DNA of 46,742 nucleotides from Candidatus Anaerostipes avistercoris (GCA_019119895.1 DWWD01000007.1:1-46742), one strand, 5' to 3'; counted from the first letter of the stretch, positions 24,174 through 35,063 are shown. A program made the numbers and translations. Notes: generated by a model from the sequence alone, not told the origin.

Positions 24174-25190
24174 ATGGAAGTAAAAAGAAAATTAGAAGAG
24201 AACAGGCCCCATGCATTTGACCGAAAAGTATTGCTTCGGGAAATGGGAAAGGGAGAACCGCAGAGAGAACGGTTTTATACAACTGATCAGATTTCGCTGG
24301 AAGATCTGGATCTTGCGGGCTTACGAACAGATATGGGTCTAAAAGGGGAAGATATTACATCCGTTCCTGTGGAGGAAACGAAAAAATTAATTTTAATAGG
24401 AAATCACAGAATACAGGTGACAATATATAAGAAGAAAGAAAAATCTTCCGGCAGCTGCGGGATTTTATTTTTTCACGGAGGAGGTTTTTTTGGCGGCAGC
24501 GTCGAGGGAAAGGCCAGTCAGTGCCGGTATCTTGTCCAGCAGTCCGGAGCGGTCGTCATTTCGCCGGAATACCGTCTGGCGCCGGAAGTTCCATATCCGG
24601 GAGCGGTAGAAGATGCGGTGGGGACCCTGGACTGGATAATAGACCATGCGGAAGCGCTGGAAATCGATCCGGAAAAAATTGCTGTGGCAGGAGAAAGCGC
24701 AGGGGGAAATCTAGCGGTAAATTGCTGTCTTATGGATGCAAAACACAAAATAAAACTTGCCGTCATCATTTACGGAGCGCTGGATCTTCTTACAGCAGAA
24801 GAGACACTGTATCATTGGGATTATAACAAATACGATATGTGCGAAGAACAGAGAGATTATATTATGAACCGGCTGAACCGTTTCCGGGAGCTGGCTGTAT
24901 ATATGAAGGGACTGTATGTTCCATCTCAATATTCTGCCAAAGACGGAAATATTTCTCCGGTGTATGCAAAAGACATTACAAACATGCCAAAGACAATTAT
25001 GATCGAAGCGGAGTTTGATTACTACAGATTATCCAATGAGGTGTTTGTGGAAAGACTGAAACAGGCGGGGAAAGATGTGGAAGTTATATTATATGAAGGT
25101 TTGGATCACGGCTTTTTTGACCGGCTGGGCAGGCTTCCGCAGACGGCTGACTGCATTGAGGAAATTTCCTGGCGTGTGAAAGAAATGTAA
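24174..25190 (+). CDS. alpha/beta hydrolase, hormone-sensitive-lipase family esterase
   Basis: 338 residues. FFHGGGFFGG is the oxyanion-hole HGGG motif, ISPEYRLAPE follows it, and VAGESAGGNLAV holds the nucleophile Ser. EAEFDYYR and GLDHGFFD contain the Asp/Glu and His of the triad. No signal peptide, so cytosolic. It may deacylate an imported conjugate of the second locus, but the substrate is not readable. The ATG at 24174 has an AAGAAAGG site. It lies after a terminator and before the rpoB promoter, with no clear promoter of its own. Confidence 0.88.
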   Translation: MEVKRKLEENRPHAFDRKVLLREMGKGEPQRERFYTTDQISLEDLDLAGLRTDMGLKGEDITSVPVEETKKLILIGNHRIQVTIYKKKEKSSGSCGILFFHGGGFFGGSVEGKASQCRYLVQQSGAVVISPEYRLAPEVPYPGAVEDAVGTLDWIIDHAEALEIDPEKIAVAGESAGGNLAVNCCLMDAKHKIKLAVIIYGALDLLTAEETLYHWDYNKYDMCEEQRDYIMNRLNRFRELAVYMKGLYVPSQYSAKDGNISPVYAKDITNMPKTIMIEAEFDYYRLSNEVFVERLKQAGKDVEVILYEGLDHGFFDRLGRLPQTADCIEEISWRVKEM

Positions 25191-25198
25191 AAAACTTG

Positions 25199-25227
25199 TT
25201 GACATCCGTAAACCTGTGTGATAATAT
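25199..25227 (+). promoter_or_regulatory. promoter of rpoB-rpoC
   Basis: TTGACA (25199-25204), 17-nt spacer, TAATAT (25222-25227) with an upstream TG. rpoBC thus has its own promoter in place of read-through from rplL. Confidence 0.8.
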
Positions 25228-25288
25228 AGGAAAATGCTTTAATGTGGGTATGTGTGCCCATAGTCTATAAAAATTTAAGTTTTAAATC

Positions 25289-25323
25289 GCGGAAAATCTG
25301 TCGAAAGCAGGAGGGTTTTCTGC
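25289..25323 (+). promoter_or_regulatory. hairpin in the rpoB leader
   Basis: GCGGAAAATCT (25289-25299) pairs with AGGGTTTTCTGC (25312-25323), allowing G-U pairs, with no T run. A smaller stem TGGG/CCCA lies near 25244-25260. The 140-nt leader may carry a control element. Confidence 0.4.
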
Positions 25324-25372
25324 GGTATGTAGTATATAAACCAGGTTTAGATCAAGAGGTGAAAAAACGTCC

Positions 25373-28300
25373 ATGGAAAAGAACAGAATACAGCCAATAA
25401 AATCAGGTACCGGAATGCGTATCAGCTATGCCAGGCAGGATGATGTCCTTGAAGTGCCGAATCTGATCGAAATCCAGAAAGATTCTTATAATTGGTTTCT
25501 AGAGGAAGGATTAGCGGAAGTCTTTGAAGACATTTCTCCGATTGAAGACTACAGCGATCAGTTGAGCTTGGAATTTGTTGACTACCAGCTGTGCAGGGAT
25601 GATATCAAGTACTCAATCGAAGAGTGCAAGGAGAGGGATGCGACATATGCGGCACCTTTGAAGGTGAAGGTAAGGCTTTACAATAAGGAAACAGAAGAAA
25701 TCAAACAGCATGATATTTTTATGGGCGACCTTCCTTTGATGACTGAAACTGGAACATTTATTATCAACGGGGCAGAGCGTGTTATCGTCAGCCAGTTAGT
25801 GCGTTCCCCTGGAATCTATTATGGAATTGCTCATGATAAGATTGGAAAGAAACTGTACTCAGCAACTGTGATTCCGAACAGAGGAGCATGGCTGGAGTAC
25901 GAGACGGATTCCAATGACGTATTTAACGTACGTGTGGACCGTACAAGAAAAGTTCCGATCACTGTGCTGATCCGTGCTCTGGGCATCGGAACCAATGCAG
26001 AAATTAAAGAATTATTTGGAGAAGAGCCAAAGATCCTCGCAAGTATTGAAAAGGATCCTTCTGACAATTATGAAGACGGTCTTCTGGAACTGTATAAGAA
26101 GATCCGTCCGGGAGAACCATTGTCTGTTGACAGCGCACAGAGCCTTGTAAACAGCATGTTCTTCGATCCGCGCAGATATGATCTCGCGAAGGTCGGCCGT
26201 TATAAATTTAATAAAAAATTAGCGCTTAAAAACCGTATCGCAGGATTTGCTCTGGCAGAAGATGTTATTGATACATCAACTGGAGAGATCCTGGCAGAGG
26301 CAGGAACAGTTGTAGATAAGGAACTGGCAGATAAGATTCAGAATGCAGCTGTTCAGAGCGTTGTAATCCAGACAGAGACTGGAAATACAAAAGTATTATC
26401 TAATATGACCGTAAATCTTGCGGAATATGTAGATTTTAATCCGGAAGAAATTGGAGTACATGAAAATGTATTCTATCCGGTGCTTGAAAAGATTCTGGAA
26501 GAAGGATATGAAGGAGAAGAATTAAAACAGGTACTGAAAAAGAATGTACATGAGTTAATTCCAAAACACATTACAAAAGAAGATATCCTGGCTTCCATCA
26601 ACTATAACATTCATCTGGAATACGGAGTTGGAAACGATGATGATATTGACCACCTTGGAAACCGTAGAATCCGTGCGGTAGGAGAACTGCTTCAGAATCA
26701 GTACCGTATCGGCCTTTCCAGACTGGAGAGAGTGGTACGTGAGAGAATGACAACACAGGACATTGAGTCCATCACACCGCAGTCCCTGATCAATATCAAG
26801 CCTGTTACAGCATCTGTGAAGGAATTCTTTGGAAGTTCCCAGCTGTCACAGTTCATGGATCATAACAACCCGCTGTCTGAACTGACACATAAGAGACGTC
26901 TGAATGCACTGGGACCGGGAGGTCTGTCCCGTGACCGTGCCGGATTCGAAGTACGAGACGTTCATTATTCTCATTATGGAAGAATGTGTCCGATCGAGAC
27001 GCCGGAAGGTCCGAACATCGGTCTGATCAACTCACTGGCAACTTATGCCCGTATTAACGAATATGGATTTATCGAGGCGCCATACCGCGTTCTGGATAAA
27101 ACTGATCCGGAAGATCCGGTCGTAACCAATAAAGTTGTATATCTGACAGCAGATGAAGAAGACAATTACGTTGTAGCTCAGGCGAACGAACCGCTGGATG
27201 AAGAAGGACATTTCGTTCATGCTCATGTATCCGGACGATTCAGAGAAGAAACATCCGAATTCGACAAGGCGAGACTCGATCTGATGGACGTTTCTCCAAA
27301 GATGGTATTCTCTGTTGCTACATCTATGATTCCATTCCTGGAGAATGACGATGCGAACCGTGCCCTGATGGGATCTAACATGCAGCGTCAGGCAGTGCCG
27401 CTTCTTTCTACAGAAGCGCCGGTTGTCGGAACAGGTATGGAAGCAAAGGCTGCTTATGATTCCGGTGTCTGCATTACGGCGAAAAACAGCGGTGTGGTAG
27501 AAAGATCTACCAGCACAAAGATTGTCGTAAAGAATGATGACGGCGGAAGAGACGAATATAATGTCATCAAATTTGCCCGAAGCAACCAGGGCAACTGTAT
27601 GAACCAGAGACCGATCGTATTTGTGGGAGACCGTGTGGAAAAAGGAGATATCCTTGCAGACGGAGCTTCTACCTGCAACGGAGAAATGGCTCTTGGTAAA
27701 AATCCTCTGATTGGATTCATGACATGGGAAGGTTATAACTACGAGGACGCGGTACTGTTAAGTGAGCGTCTCGTTCAGGAAGACGTATATACATCTGTTC
27801 ATATTGAAGAATATGAGGCAGAAGCCCGGGATACAAAATTAGGACAGGAAGAAATTACAAGAGATCTGGCAGGATTAAGCGAAGACGCGCTGAAAGATCT
27901 GGATGAAAATGGAATCATCCGTATTGGTGCAGAAGTTCGTGCCGGTGATATTCTGGTCGGTAAAGTAACTCCGAAAGGAGAGACAGAACTGACAGCAGAA
28001 GAAAGACTGCTGCGTGCTATCTTTGGTGAAAAAGCAAGGGAAGTAAGGGATACTTCTCTGAGGGTTCCTCACGGCGCTTATGGTGTTGTAATGGATACCA
28101 AAGTGTTTACAAGGGACAATGGAGATGAACTTCCGCCGGGAGTTAACAAGAGTGTTCGTGTCTATATTGCTCAGAAGAGAAAAATCTCTGTAGGTGATAA
28201 GATGGCCGGACGACATGGTAACAAGGGTGTAATTTCCCGTATTCTTCCGGTTGAAGATATGCCGTATCTGCCGAATGGACGTCCGCTGGATATCGTACTG

Positions 28301-29170
28301 AATCCGCTGGGTGTGCCATCTCGAATGAACATCGGACAGGTACTGGAAATCCATCTTTCCCTGGCTGCAAAAGTTCTGGGATTCAACGTTGCGACACCGG
28401 TATTCAACGGAGCGGACGAGAATGATATCGCAGATACTCTGCAGATGGCAAATGACTACGCCAATACAACATGGGAAGAATTTGAAGCAAAATGGAAAGA
28501 TAAAGTCAATGATGATGTAATGAAGTATCTCTATGACAACAGAGATCATAGAAAAGAATGGGAAGGCGTTCCGATTGATACAACAGGAAAAGTAAGGCTG
28601 CGTGACGGACGTACAGGAGAAGAATTTGACAGCCCTGTAACCATTGGATTCATGCATTATCTGAAACTGCATCATTTGGTAGACGATAAGATCCATGCAC
28701 GTTCTACAGGTCCATACTCTCTCGTAACACAGCAGCCGCTGGGTGGAAAAGCTCAGTTCGGCGGACAGCGTTTTGGAGAGATGGAGGTATGGGCTCTGGA
28801 AGCTTATGGCGCAGCTTATACACTGCAGGAAATCCTGACAGTAAAATCCGATGATGTTGTAGGAAGAGTGAAGACTTATGAAGCTATTATCAAGGGCGAC
28901 AATATCCCTGAACCGGGTGTACCGGAATCCTTCAAAGTACTGCTGAAAGAGTTCCAGTCTCTGGCTCTGGATGTTAAAGTACTGGATGAAAATGCTTCAG
29001 AAGTTGAAATTAAAGAAAATGTAGACGGCGGAGATGTAAATCAGGATCTTGCGCCGATGATTGAGGGCGACAGCGTCTTCAATAATTATGAAGAAAGTGA
29101 GTCCGCGCTGGGTGCCCTGGGATATAAACAGGGAGAACTCTCAGAAGGCGAAGACAATACAATCTTATAG
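25373..29170 (+). CDS. rpoB: DNA-directed RNA polymerase subunit beta
   Basis: 1265 residues. Signatures run in order: [23 protein letters not shown] start, [16 protein letters not shown], the rifampicin region [52 protein letters not shown] and [24 protein letters not shown]. It forms the catalytic core with beta prime. The residue matching E. coli Ser531 is Asn511 (codon 26903-26905). AGAGGTG precedes the ATG at 25373. rpoC begins 39 nt later. Confidence 0.98.
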   Translation: MEKNRIQPIKSGTGMRISYARQDDVLEVPNLIEIQKDSYNWFLEEGLAEVFEDISPIEDYSDQLSLEFVDYQLCRDDIKYSIEECKERDATYAAPLKVKVRLYNKETEEIKQHDIFMGDLPLMTETGTFIINGAERVIVSQLVRSPGIYYGIAHDKIGKKLYSATVIPNRGAWLEYETDSNDVFNVRVDRTRKVPITVLIRALGIGTNAEIKELFGEEPKILASIEKDPSDNYEDGLLELYKKIRPGEPLSVDSAQSLVNSMFFDPRRYDLAKVGRYKFNKKLALKNRIAGFALAEDVIDTSTGEILAEAGTVVDKELADKIQNAAVQSVVIQTETGNTKVLSNMTVNLAEYVDFNPEEIGVHENVFYPVLEKILEEGYEGEELKQVLKKNVHELIPKHITKEDILASINYNIHLEYGVGNDDDIDHLGNRRIRAVGELLQNQYRIGLSRLERVVRERMTTQDIESITPQSLINIKPVTASVKEFFGSSQLSQFMDHNNPLSELTHKRRLNALGPGGLSRDRAGFEVRDVHYSHYGRMCPIETPEGPNIGLINSLATYARINEYGFIEAPYRVLDKTDPEDPVVTNKVVYLTADEEDNYVVAQANEPLDEEGHFVHAHVSGRFREETSEFDKARLDLMDVSPKMVFSVATSMIPFLENDDANRALMGSNMQRQAVPLLSTEAPVVGTGMEAKAAYDSGVCITAKNSGVVERSTSTKIVVKNDDGGRDEYNVIKFARSNQGNCMNQRPIVFVGDRVEKGDILADGASTCNGEMALGKNPLIGFMTWEGYNYEDAVLLSERLVQEDVYTSVHIEEYEAEARDTKLGQEEITRDLAGLSEDALKDLDENGIIRIGAEVRAGDILVGKVTPKGETELTAEERLLRAIFGEKAREVRDTSLRVPHGAYGVVMDTKVFTRDNGDELPPGVNKSVRVYIAQKRKISVGDKMAGRHGNKGVISRILPVEDMPYLPNGRPLDIVLNPLGVPSRMNIGQVLEIHLSLAAKVLGFNVATPVFNGADENDIADTLQMANDYANTTWEEFEAKWKDKVNDDVMKYLYDNRDHRKEWEGVPIDTTGKVRLRDGRTGEEFDSPVTIGFMHYLKLHHLVDDKIHARSTGPYSLVTQQPLGGKAQFGGQRFGEMEVWALEAYGAAYTLQEILTVKSDDVVGRVKTYEAIIKGDNIPEPGVPESFKVLLKEFQSLALDVKVLDENASEVEIKENVDGGDVNQDLAPMIEGDSVFNNYEESESALGALGYKQGELSEGEDNTIL

Positions 29171-29209
29171 AAATGGATAAGCAATAGATAGTAGGAAGGA
29201 GCAGCCTTA

Positions 29210-32200
29210 ATGATAGAATCAAGCAACGAATATTCAAGCAGCAAAATTTCATTTGATGCAATTAAAATCGGGTTGGCTTCTCCGGAAAAGATCCGAGAGT
29301 GGTCAAGAGGAGAAGTAAAAAAGCCTGAGACGATCAACTATCGAACATTAAAGCCTGAAAAAGACGGACTTTTCTGCGAAAAGATTTTCGGACCTACCAA
29401 GGACTGGGAATGTCATTGCGGAAAGTATAAAAAAGTACGTTATAAAGGCGTTGTCTGTGACCGATGCGGAGTTGAGGTAACAAAATCTAATGTCCGCCGT
29501 GAAAGAATGGGTCATATCGAATTGGCAGCACCGGTTTCTCATATCTGGTATTTCAAAGGAATTCCAAGCCGTATGGGATTAATGCTTGACATTTCACCTA
29601 GGACCCTGGAAAAAGTCCTGTATTTTGCCTGCTATATCGTGCTGGATCAGGGAGACACAGATCTTGCATATAAACAGGTTCTGACAGAGAAAGAATACAG
29701 AGAAGCATATGAAAAATACGGAGATACTTTCCGTGTTGGCATGGGAGCTGAGGCGGTCAAAGAACTGCTTCAGGCAATCGATCTGGAAGCAGAAGCAAAA
29801 CAGCTGAAAGACGAATTCAAGACTGCGACAGGGCAGAAGAGAGCAAGAATCATCAAGAGACTTGAAGTTGTGGAAGCTTTCTGCAACTCTGATAATAAAC
29901 CGGAGTGGATGATCCTGGATGCAATCCCGGTCATCCCGCCGGATATTCGTCCGATGGTACAGTTGGACGGAGGAAGATTTGCAACATCAGACTTAAATGA
30001 CCTGTACAGAAGAATCATCAACCGAAACAATCGTTTGAAACGGCTTCTTGAACTTGGAGCACCGGATATTATCGTGCGCAATGAAAAGAGAATGCTTCAG
30101 GAAGCAGTAGACGCCCTGATCGATAACGGACGAAGAGGCCGTCCGGTCACTGGTCCGGGAAATCGTGCATTAAAATCTCTTTCTGATATGCTGAAAGGTA
30201 AGCAGGGACGTTTCCGTCAGAACCTTCTTGGAAAACGTGTTGACTATTCCGGACGTTCTGTAATCGTCGTAGGACCGGAACTGAAGATTTATCAGTGCGG
30301 TCTGCCAAAAGAAATGGCGATTGAGCTGTTTAAGCCGTTCGTAATGAAAGAACTGGTAGAAAGAAAACTTTCTCATAACATAAAGTCAGCTAAGAAGATG
30401 GTAGAAAAACTGCAGCCGGAAGTATGGGATGTGCTGGAAGATGTTATCAAAGAGCATCCGGTTATGCTGAACCGTGCACCGACACTGCACAGACTTGGTA
30501 TCCAGGCATTTGAGCCAATCCTTGTAGAAGGTAAAGCAATCAAGCTTCATCCTCTGGTATGTACAGCGTACAATGCCGACTTCGATGGAGACCAGATGGC
30601 CGTGCATCTTCCGTTGACAGTAGAAGCACAGGCAGAATGCCGTTTCCTTCTGTTATCTCCAAACAACCTGCTGAAACCGTCTGATGGTGGTCCGGTAGCC
30701 GTTCCTTCTCAGGATATGGTACTTGGTATTTACTATCTGACACTGGAAAAAGAAGGAGACAAAGGAGAAGGAAAATACTTCAAATCCGAAAACGAAGCTT
30801 ACCTTGCTTATGAAAATGGGGTTATTACACTTCATGCCCGTATCAAAGTAAGACGTACCGGAGTCGACAAAGATGGAAATCCGATTTCTCAGATTGTAGA
30901 ATGTACACTGGGACGTATCCTGTTTAATGAAATCATTCTTCAGGATCTTGGATTTGTTGACAGAAGCAAACCGGAAAATGCTCTGGCGCTTGAGATTGAC
31001 TTCCATGTAGGAAAGAAACAGTTAAAACAGATTCTTGACCGCTGCATCAATATTCATGGAGCGACAAAATCTGCGGAAGTCCTGGATGACATCAAAGCAA
31101 TCGGATATAAATATTCTACAAAGGGAGCACTGACAGTATCTATTTCCGATATGACAGTGCCGCCTGAGAAACCTCAGATTCTGGAAGATGCTCAGAAACA
31201 GGCAGAGTTTATTTCAGAACAGTATAAGAGAGGTCTTATGACAGAAGAAGAACGTTATAAGGCTGTTGTAAAAACATGGTTTGATGCCGATGAGCAGCTG
31301 ACAGATAAGCTGATCAATGGACTGGATCGTTTGAATAACATCTTTATGATGGCCGATTCCGGAGCCCGTGGTTCTAATCAGCAGATCAAACAGCTGGCTG
31401 GTATGCGTGGATTGATGGCGGATACATCAGGACGTACGATCGAACTGCCGATCAAGTCAAATTTCCGTGAAGGTCTTGACGTTCTGGAGTACTTTATTTC
31501 TGCTCATGGAGCTCGTAAAGGTCTGTCTGATACAGCCCTGCGTACAGCCGATTCCGGATATCTGACCCGTCGTCTGGTTGACGTATCACAGGATCTGATC
31601 GTTCGTGAACAGGACTGCGCAAAAGATGGAGAAATTCCGGGAATGTATGTGGAAGCGTTTATGGACGGACAGGAAGTCATTGAAAGTCTGGAAGAACGTA
31701 TCAGCGGAAGATATGCCGCAGAGGAAGTAAAAGATCCGAATACAGGAGAAATTATCGTAAAAGCAAACCATATGATCACGCCAAAACGCGCGAAAGCAAT
31801 CGTTGACGCAGGATATACAAGAGTGAAGATTCGTACTATGCTTACATGTAAATCCCCAATGGGCGCATGTGCAAAATGCTATGGATCCAACATGGCAACA
31901 GGTCAGGCAGTACAGGTAGGAGAGGCTGTCGGAATCATCGCGGCTCAGTCTATCGGTGAACCTGGTACACAGCTTACCATGCGTACGTTCCATGCCGGCG
32001 GAGTTGCCGGTGATGATATCACCCAGGGTCTTCCTCGTGTCGAAGAGCTGTTTGAAGCCCGTAAGCCGAAAGGACTGGCAATCATCGCAGAATTTGGCGG
32101 AGAAGTCCAGATCAAGGATACGAAGAAGAAACGTGAAGTTATCATCAGCAACCGCGAGACTGGAGATGTTAAGACATATCTGATTCCTTATGGATCCAGA

Positions 32201-32815
32201 TTGAAAGTGCAGGATGGACAGATCCTGGAAACCGGAGACGAGCTGACAGAAGGTTCCATCAACCCTCATGATCTGCTCCGCATCAAAGGAATCCGTGCAG
32301 TTCAGGATTATATGATCCGTGAAGTCCAGAGAGTATACCGTCTCCAGGGTGTAGATATCAACGATAAGCACGTAGAGGTGATCGTTCGCCAGATGCTGAA
32401 GAAAGTCCGCATTGAAGACGGTGGAGATACAAGTTATCTTCCGGGTGCTATGGTTGATGTTCTGGAATATGAAAAGACGAACAAAGAGATGGAAGAGAAA
32501 GGACTTCAGCCTGCGCAGGCTGAACAGATTATGCTTGGTATTACCAAGGCATCTCTGGCAACAGATTCTTTCTTGTCTGCAGCATCATTCCAGGAGACAA
32601 CAAAGGTACTGACAGACGCAGCAATCAAAGGAAAAGTAGATCCATTGGTAGGATTAAAGGAAAATGTAATCCTTGGTAAACTGATTCCGGCAGGTACCGG
32701 AATGAAACGTTACCGCGATGTCAAGATCAGCACAGATGTAGAAGACTTTACAATCGGTGATGAAATTGACTTCGAAGATGAAATTGATTTTGAAGAATCA
32801 GATCTTCAAAAATAA
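29210..32815 (+). CDS. rpoC: DNA-directed RNA polymerase subunit beta prime
   Basis: 1201 residues. An N-terminal zinc site ([20 protein letters not shown]), the catalytic [12 protein letters not shown] with three Mg-binding Asp, the trigger-loop region ([13 protein letters not shown]) and a second zinc site ([13 protein letters not shown]) are all present. The C-terminus ends in a short acidic repeat ([13 protein letters not shown]). GAAGGAG precedes the ATG. A strong terminator follows, so the operon ends here rather than running into rpsL. Confidence 0.98.
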   Translation: MIESSNEYSSSKISFDAIKIGLASPEKIREWSRGEVKKPETINYRTLKPEKDGLFCEKIFGPTKDWECHCGKYKKVRYKGVVCDRCGVEVTKSNVRRERMGHIELAAPVSHIWYFKGIPSRMGLMLDISPRTLEKVLYFACYIVLDQGDTDLAYKQVLTEKEYREAYEKYGDTFRVGMGAEAVKELLQAIDLEAEAKQLKDEFKTATGQKRARIIKRLEVVEAFCNSDNKPEWMILDAIPVIPPDIRPMVQLDGGRFATSDLNDLYRRIINRNNRLKRLLELGAPDIIVRNEKRMLQEAVDALIDNGRRGRPVTGPGNRALKSLSDMLKGKQGRFRQNLLGKRVDYSGRSVIVVGPELKIYQCGLPKEMAIELFKPFVMKELVERKLSHNIKSAKKMVEKLQPEVWDVLEDVIKEHPVMLNRAPTLHRLGIQAFEPILVEGKAIKLHPLVCTAYNADFDGDQMAVHLPLTVEAQAECRFLLLSPNNLLKPSDGGPVAVPSQDMVLGIYYLTLEKEGDKGEGKYFKSENEAYLAYENGVITLHARIKVRRTGVDKDGNPISQIVECTLGRILFNEIILQDLGFVDRSKPENALALEIDFHVGKKQLKQILDRCINIHGATKSAEVLDDIKAIGYKYSTKGALTVSISDMTVPPEKPQILEDAQKQAEFISEQYKRGLMTEEERYKAVVKTWFDADEQLTDKLINGLDRLNNIFMMADSGARGSNQQIKQLAGMRGLMADTSGRTIELPIKSNFREGLDVLEYFISAHGARKGLSDTALRTADSGYLTRRLVDVSQDLIVREQDCAKDGEIPGMYVEAFMDGQEVIESLEERISGRYAAEEVKDPNTGEIIVKANHMITPKRAKAIVDAGYTRVKIRTMLTCKSPMGACAKCYGSNMATGQAVQVGEAVGIIAAQSIGEPGTQLTMRTFHAGGVAGDDITQGLPRVEELFEARKPKGLAIIAEFGGEVQIKDTKKKREVIISNRETGDVKTYLIPYGSRLKVQDGQILETGDELTEGSINPHDLLRIKGIRAVQDYMIREVQRVYRLQGVDINDKHVEVIVRQMLKKVRIEDGGDTSYLPGAMVDVLEYEKTNKEMEEKGLQPAQAEQIMLGITKASLATDSFLSAASFQETTKVLTDAAIKGKVDPLVGLKENVILGKLIPAGTGMKRYRDVKISTDVEDFTIGDEIDFEDEIDFEESDLQK

Positions 32816-32837
32816 TTCATAAAATGAAATGAAGGGG

Positions 32838-32864
32838 AAAGCCGGGATATGTCCTGGCTTTTTT
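32838..32864 (+). terminator. terminator after rpoC
   Basis: AAAGCCGGGA (32838-32847) pairs with TCCTGGCTTT (32852-32861) with one G-U pair and a TATG loop, then T. Confidence 0.9.
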
Positions 32865-32976
32865 CTTTTTGGAAAACAACGAAAAGTTTTTAGCGAACAA
32901 AGCAAAAGAAAATTATGTGTACTGTATTCAGTATATTACGATAGAATATCTTAAGAAATCAGAAAATACTTTTAAC

Positions 32977-33005
32977 TTGACAAATAAATCAGAAATTGAT
33001 ATAAT
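32977..33005 (+). promoter_or_regulatory. consensus promoter inside the rpoC-rpsL gap
   Basis: TTGACA (32977-32982), exactly 17 nt, TATAAT (33000-33005). It is a perfect match to the housekeeping consensus and faces the rpoC-rpsL gap, where no recognisable gene lies. Transcription should start near 33012. Confidence 0.8.
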
Positions 33006-33321
33006 AAAACCATCAAAAGAAAGACAACTTAATAAAGAAAGAAATAGCTTAAAATGCTCCCGAAAGTTCGAAAAGAACTTTCTAAACCGGCAGTCGGTGG
33101 ATGTATTAATTGGAAGAATGAGACTGACTTAACAAGATATTGCGATTCCCGGACGGAATACAGCAAGTCTTTGAACGGAAAGAACGGTAAAGGAGTCAAC
33201 CTCATCAAAAAAGATACAAAGGAAGTAATTTAAGAAGTCAAAGATTTTCAGTACCGGAACAAATCATAAGAATCAACAGCTGGATCATAACAACATCCTG
33301 GGAAGGAAAAGGAAGATTCAG

Positions 33322-33525
33322 ATGTCCGCATGGATTCCAAAGAGAAAAGAAGGTTCAAAGAATTCTTGGGATTCAGAAAATCAGGAAAAGACTTTTAAAA
33401 GGAGTTTCAGAAAGAAACTTCAAAGAGATTTCAAAAGGAGTCTTAATTCTTTAAAGAGAAAGGAAATTCGAAAAGGATTTCAGACAGGAACTCAAAAGAG
33501 ATTCCGCAGAAAGTTTAAAGGATAG
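33322..33525 (+). CDS. hypothetical very basic 67-residue protein (doubtful)
   Basis: The ATG follows GGAAGGAAAAGGAAG at workable spacing. The product is extremely rich in Lys and Arg, with repeated FKRS/FRRKF-like elements and few hydrophobic residues. It matches no family I recognise. The composition may merely reflect the purine-rich DNA of the candidate RNA that contains it. Confidence 0.2.
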   Translation: MSAWIPKRKEGSKNSWDSENQEKTFKRSFRKKLQRDFKRSLNSLKRKEIRKGFQTGTQKRFRRKFKG

Positions 33526-33663
33526 AAAAAGACTTTGAAGAACTCTTAAAACGATAATTTCCGAAAGGAGGAAATTTTAAAAGATACACCGACTGACCGG
33601 TGGGGCGTTTTGATAAAAGGAACTCATTAATCAATTCTCCAGAATATGTTATAAATCGAAAAG

Positions 33664-33687
33664 ATGATGTAAAGAAATCATTTTTTT
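33664..33687 (+). terminator. weak terminator in the rpoC-rpsL gap
   Basis: ATGAT (33664-33668) with ATCAT (33677-33681), then a run of seven T ending at 33687. The stem is only 5 bp. Confidence 0.35.
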
Positions 33688-33725
33688 AAAGAGAAGCAGT
33701 AGGAGATGAGAAGACGGAGATAGCC

Positions 33726-33851
33726 ATGAGAACGAAAAAGCTGCTGCAGGACGAAAGAAGGAATGATGTGACGAGAAAGCATGATTCCGGCAGCTGGAAA
33801 GATGGCGGTGATTTTCCCGATATCCATAAAAGTACTGTAAAAGATTTATAA
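33726..33851 (+). CDS. hypothetical 41-residue polar protein (doubtful)
   Basis: ATG at 33726 with GGAG about 7 nt upstream, stop at 33849-33851. The product (starting MRTKKLLQDERRND, ending STVKDL) is highly charged with no membrane segment and is not recognised. It lies between the weak terminator at 33687 and the rpsL promoter. Confidence 0.2.
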   Translation: MRTKKLLQDERRNDVTRKHDSGSWKDGGDFPDIHKSTVKDL

Positions 33852-33869
33852 TAATTCAGGAGAAAGGTA

Positions 33870-33898
33870 TTGACAAAGACACGCTGGAGTTATATACT
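33870..33898 (+). promoter_or_regulatory. promoter of rpsL-rpsG-fusA
   Basis: TTGACA (33870-33875), 17-nt spacer, TATACT (33893-33898). It sits between the arms of the hairpin described at 33878-33917. Confidence 0.8.
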
Positions 33899-33917
33899 AA
33901 TCTAGCGTGTCTTTTTG
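33878..33917 (+). terminator. terminator hairpin enclosing the rpsL promoter -10
   Basis: AGACACGCT (33878-33886) pairs perfectly with AGCGTGTCT (33904-33912), followed by TTTTT. The left arm lies in the promoter spacer. Only transcripts arriving from upstream contain both arms, so it can stop read-through from the gap RNA without affecting rpsL transcripts. Confidence 0.7.
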
Positions 33918-33992
33918 GGTGCAAAAAAACACGTGAGTCACTAGGTGAAATGAAGTAACCAAAAGTAGAAAACATGTATGGAGGTGAAATCA

Positions 33993-34409
33993 ATGCCAAC
34001 TTTTAACCAATTAGTTAGAAAAGGGAGAAAGACATCTGTAAAGAAGTCTACAGCACCAGCTCTTCAGAGAGGATATAACTCCTTAAAGAAGAAAGCTACA
34101 AATACAAGCTCTCCGCAGAAGAGAGGTGTTTGTACAGCTGTTAAAACTGCAACTCCTAAAAAGCCTAACTCAGCTCTTCGTAAGATTGCCAGAGTTCGTC
34201 TTTCTAACGGAATCGAAGTAACAAGCTATATCCCGGGTGAGGGACATAACTTACAGGAACATAGCGTTGTCCTGATTCGTGGTGGTCGTGTAAGGGACTT
34301 ACCAGGTACTCGTTACCATATCGTTAGAGGTACACTGGATACAGCTGGTGTAGCTAACAGAATGCAGGCTCGTTCTAAATATGGAGCAAAGAGACCGAAG
34401 AAAAAATAG
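33993..34409 (+). CDS. rpsL: 30S ribosomal protein S12
   Basis: 138 residues. [41 protein letters not shown] and [13 protein letters not shown] are S12 signatures of the decoding centre. The TPKKPNS and GEGHNLQ segments carry the usual residues, so no known streptomycin-resistance change is seen. The ATG at 33993 follows ATGGAGGTGA. An in-frame ATG at 33978 is part of that site. First gene of the str operon. Confidence 0.97.
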   Translation: MPTFNQLVRKGRKTSVKKSTAPALQRGYNSLKKKATNTSSPQKRGVCTAVKTATPKKPNSALRKIARVRLSNGIEVTSYIPGEGHNLQEHSVVLIRGGRVRDLPGTRYHIVRGTLDTAGVANRMQARSKYGAKRPKKK

Positions 34410-34592
34410 AGTTAAACTAAATTGGTACAAAGCAGCGTAGGAATGAGAAACCTTCGCTACCTTGTATAGTTGTGCCGGAACTTTATTGTTTCCTACAAAC
34501 AGGTTACAGGAGATATATGGGTCCTGCACGAACATACAGAAATAGAAAGTATGAGTACCGATGAATTAATTATTATTAAGGAGGGAAGAACC

Positions 34593-35063
34593 GTGCCGCG
34601 TAAAGGACATGTTGCGAAAAGAGACGTATTAGCAGATCCTATTTACAACAATAAGGTTGTGACAAAATTAATTAACAACATCATGTTGGATGGTAAAAAA
34701 GGAGTTGCTCAGAAAATCGTATACGGAGCATTTGCCCGTGTAGAACAGGAAGCTGGAAAACCAGCTCTTGAAGTCTTCGAAGAAGCTATGAACAACATCA
34801 TGCCAGTTCTTGAAGTTAAGGCAAGACGTATTGGTGGTGCTACTTATCAGGTACCGATCGACGTCAGACCGGACAGAAGACAGGCATTAGCACTTCGCTG
34901 GCTTACAGAATTCTCCAGAAAAAGAGGAGAAAGAACAATGGAAGAGCGTCTTGCAAAAGAAATTCTTGATGCATCCAACAACACAGGTGCATCTGTAAAG
35001 AGAAAAGAAGATATGCACAAAATGGCAGAAGCAAACAAAGCGTTCGCACATTACAGATTCTAA
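34593..35063 (+). CDS. rpsG: 30S ribosomal protein S7
   Basis: 156 residues from a GTG start. [41 protein letters not shown] and [15 protein letters not shown] are S7 signatures. It nucleates assembly of the 30S head. AAGGAGGG (about 34579-34586) lies the right distance from the GTG. The frame stays open upstream to 34470 but lacks homology. The 183-nt gap after rpsL contains a short hairpin (CAGCGTAGG..CCTTCGCTAC) and no T run. Confidence 0.96.
   Translation: MPRKGHVAKRDVLADPIYNNKVVTKLINNIMLDGKKGVAQKIVYGAFARVEQEAGKPALEVFEEAMNNIMPVLEVKARRIGGATYQVPIDVRPDRRQALALRWLTEFSRKRGERTMEERLAKEILDASNNTGASVKRKEDMHKMAEANKAFAHYRF

Larger units (their letters stand above)
33012..33688 (+). ncRNA. candidate large structured RNA between rpoC and rpsL
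   Basis: No conserved protein is recognisable in this purine-rich stretch, yet it follows a perfect promoter and is dense in hairpins. Examples are GAAAGTTC with GAACTTTC around a GAAA-type loop (about 33062-33083), GGATTCCAA with TTGGGATTC (about 33333-33377), GGAGTTTC with GAAACTTC (about 33400-33421), AATTTCC with GGAAATT (about 33556-33577), and CACCG with CGGTG (about 33587-33602). It ends at a weak stem with seven T (33664-33687), or may read through to 33917. No RNase P, tmRNA, SRP or 6S motif was found. Confidence 0.35.

Noticed and set aside
27875-28696. A 273-codon minus-strand frame inside rpoB; similar long frames lie inside rpoC and the glycosidase gene
   Set aside because: All are complete overlaps with strongly conserved genes and show no family signature or start signal.
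32869-33132. An 87-codon frame after the rpoC terminator
   Set aside because: It starts at a TTG in the terminator T run without a ribosome binding site and spans the consensus promoter at 32977-33005.
33012-33917. RNase P RNA, tmRNA, SRP RNA, 6S RNA or a group II intron in the rpoC-rpsL gap
   Set aside because: I could not find the conserved cores (such as GAGGAAAGTCCGGGC of RNase P), a tRNA-like end with CCA, or domain V and GTGYG intron ends. A covariance search would settle it.
34409-34592. A hidden gene between rpsL and rpsG
   Set aside because: The open frame reaching back to 34470 is simply the upstream extension of rpsG. The gap shows only a short hairpin.
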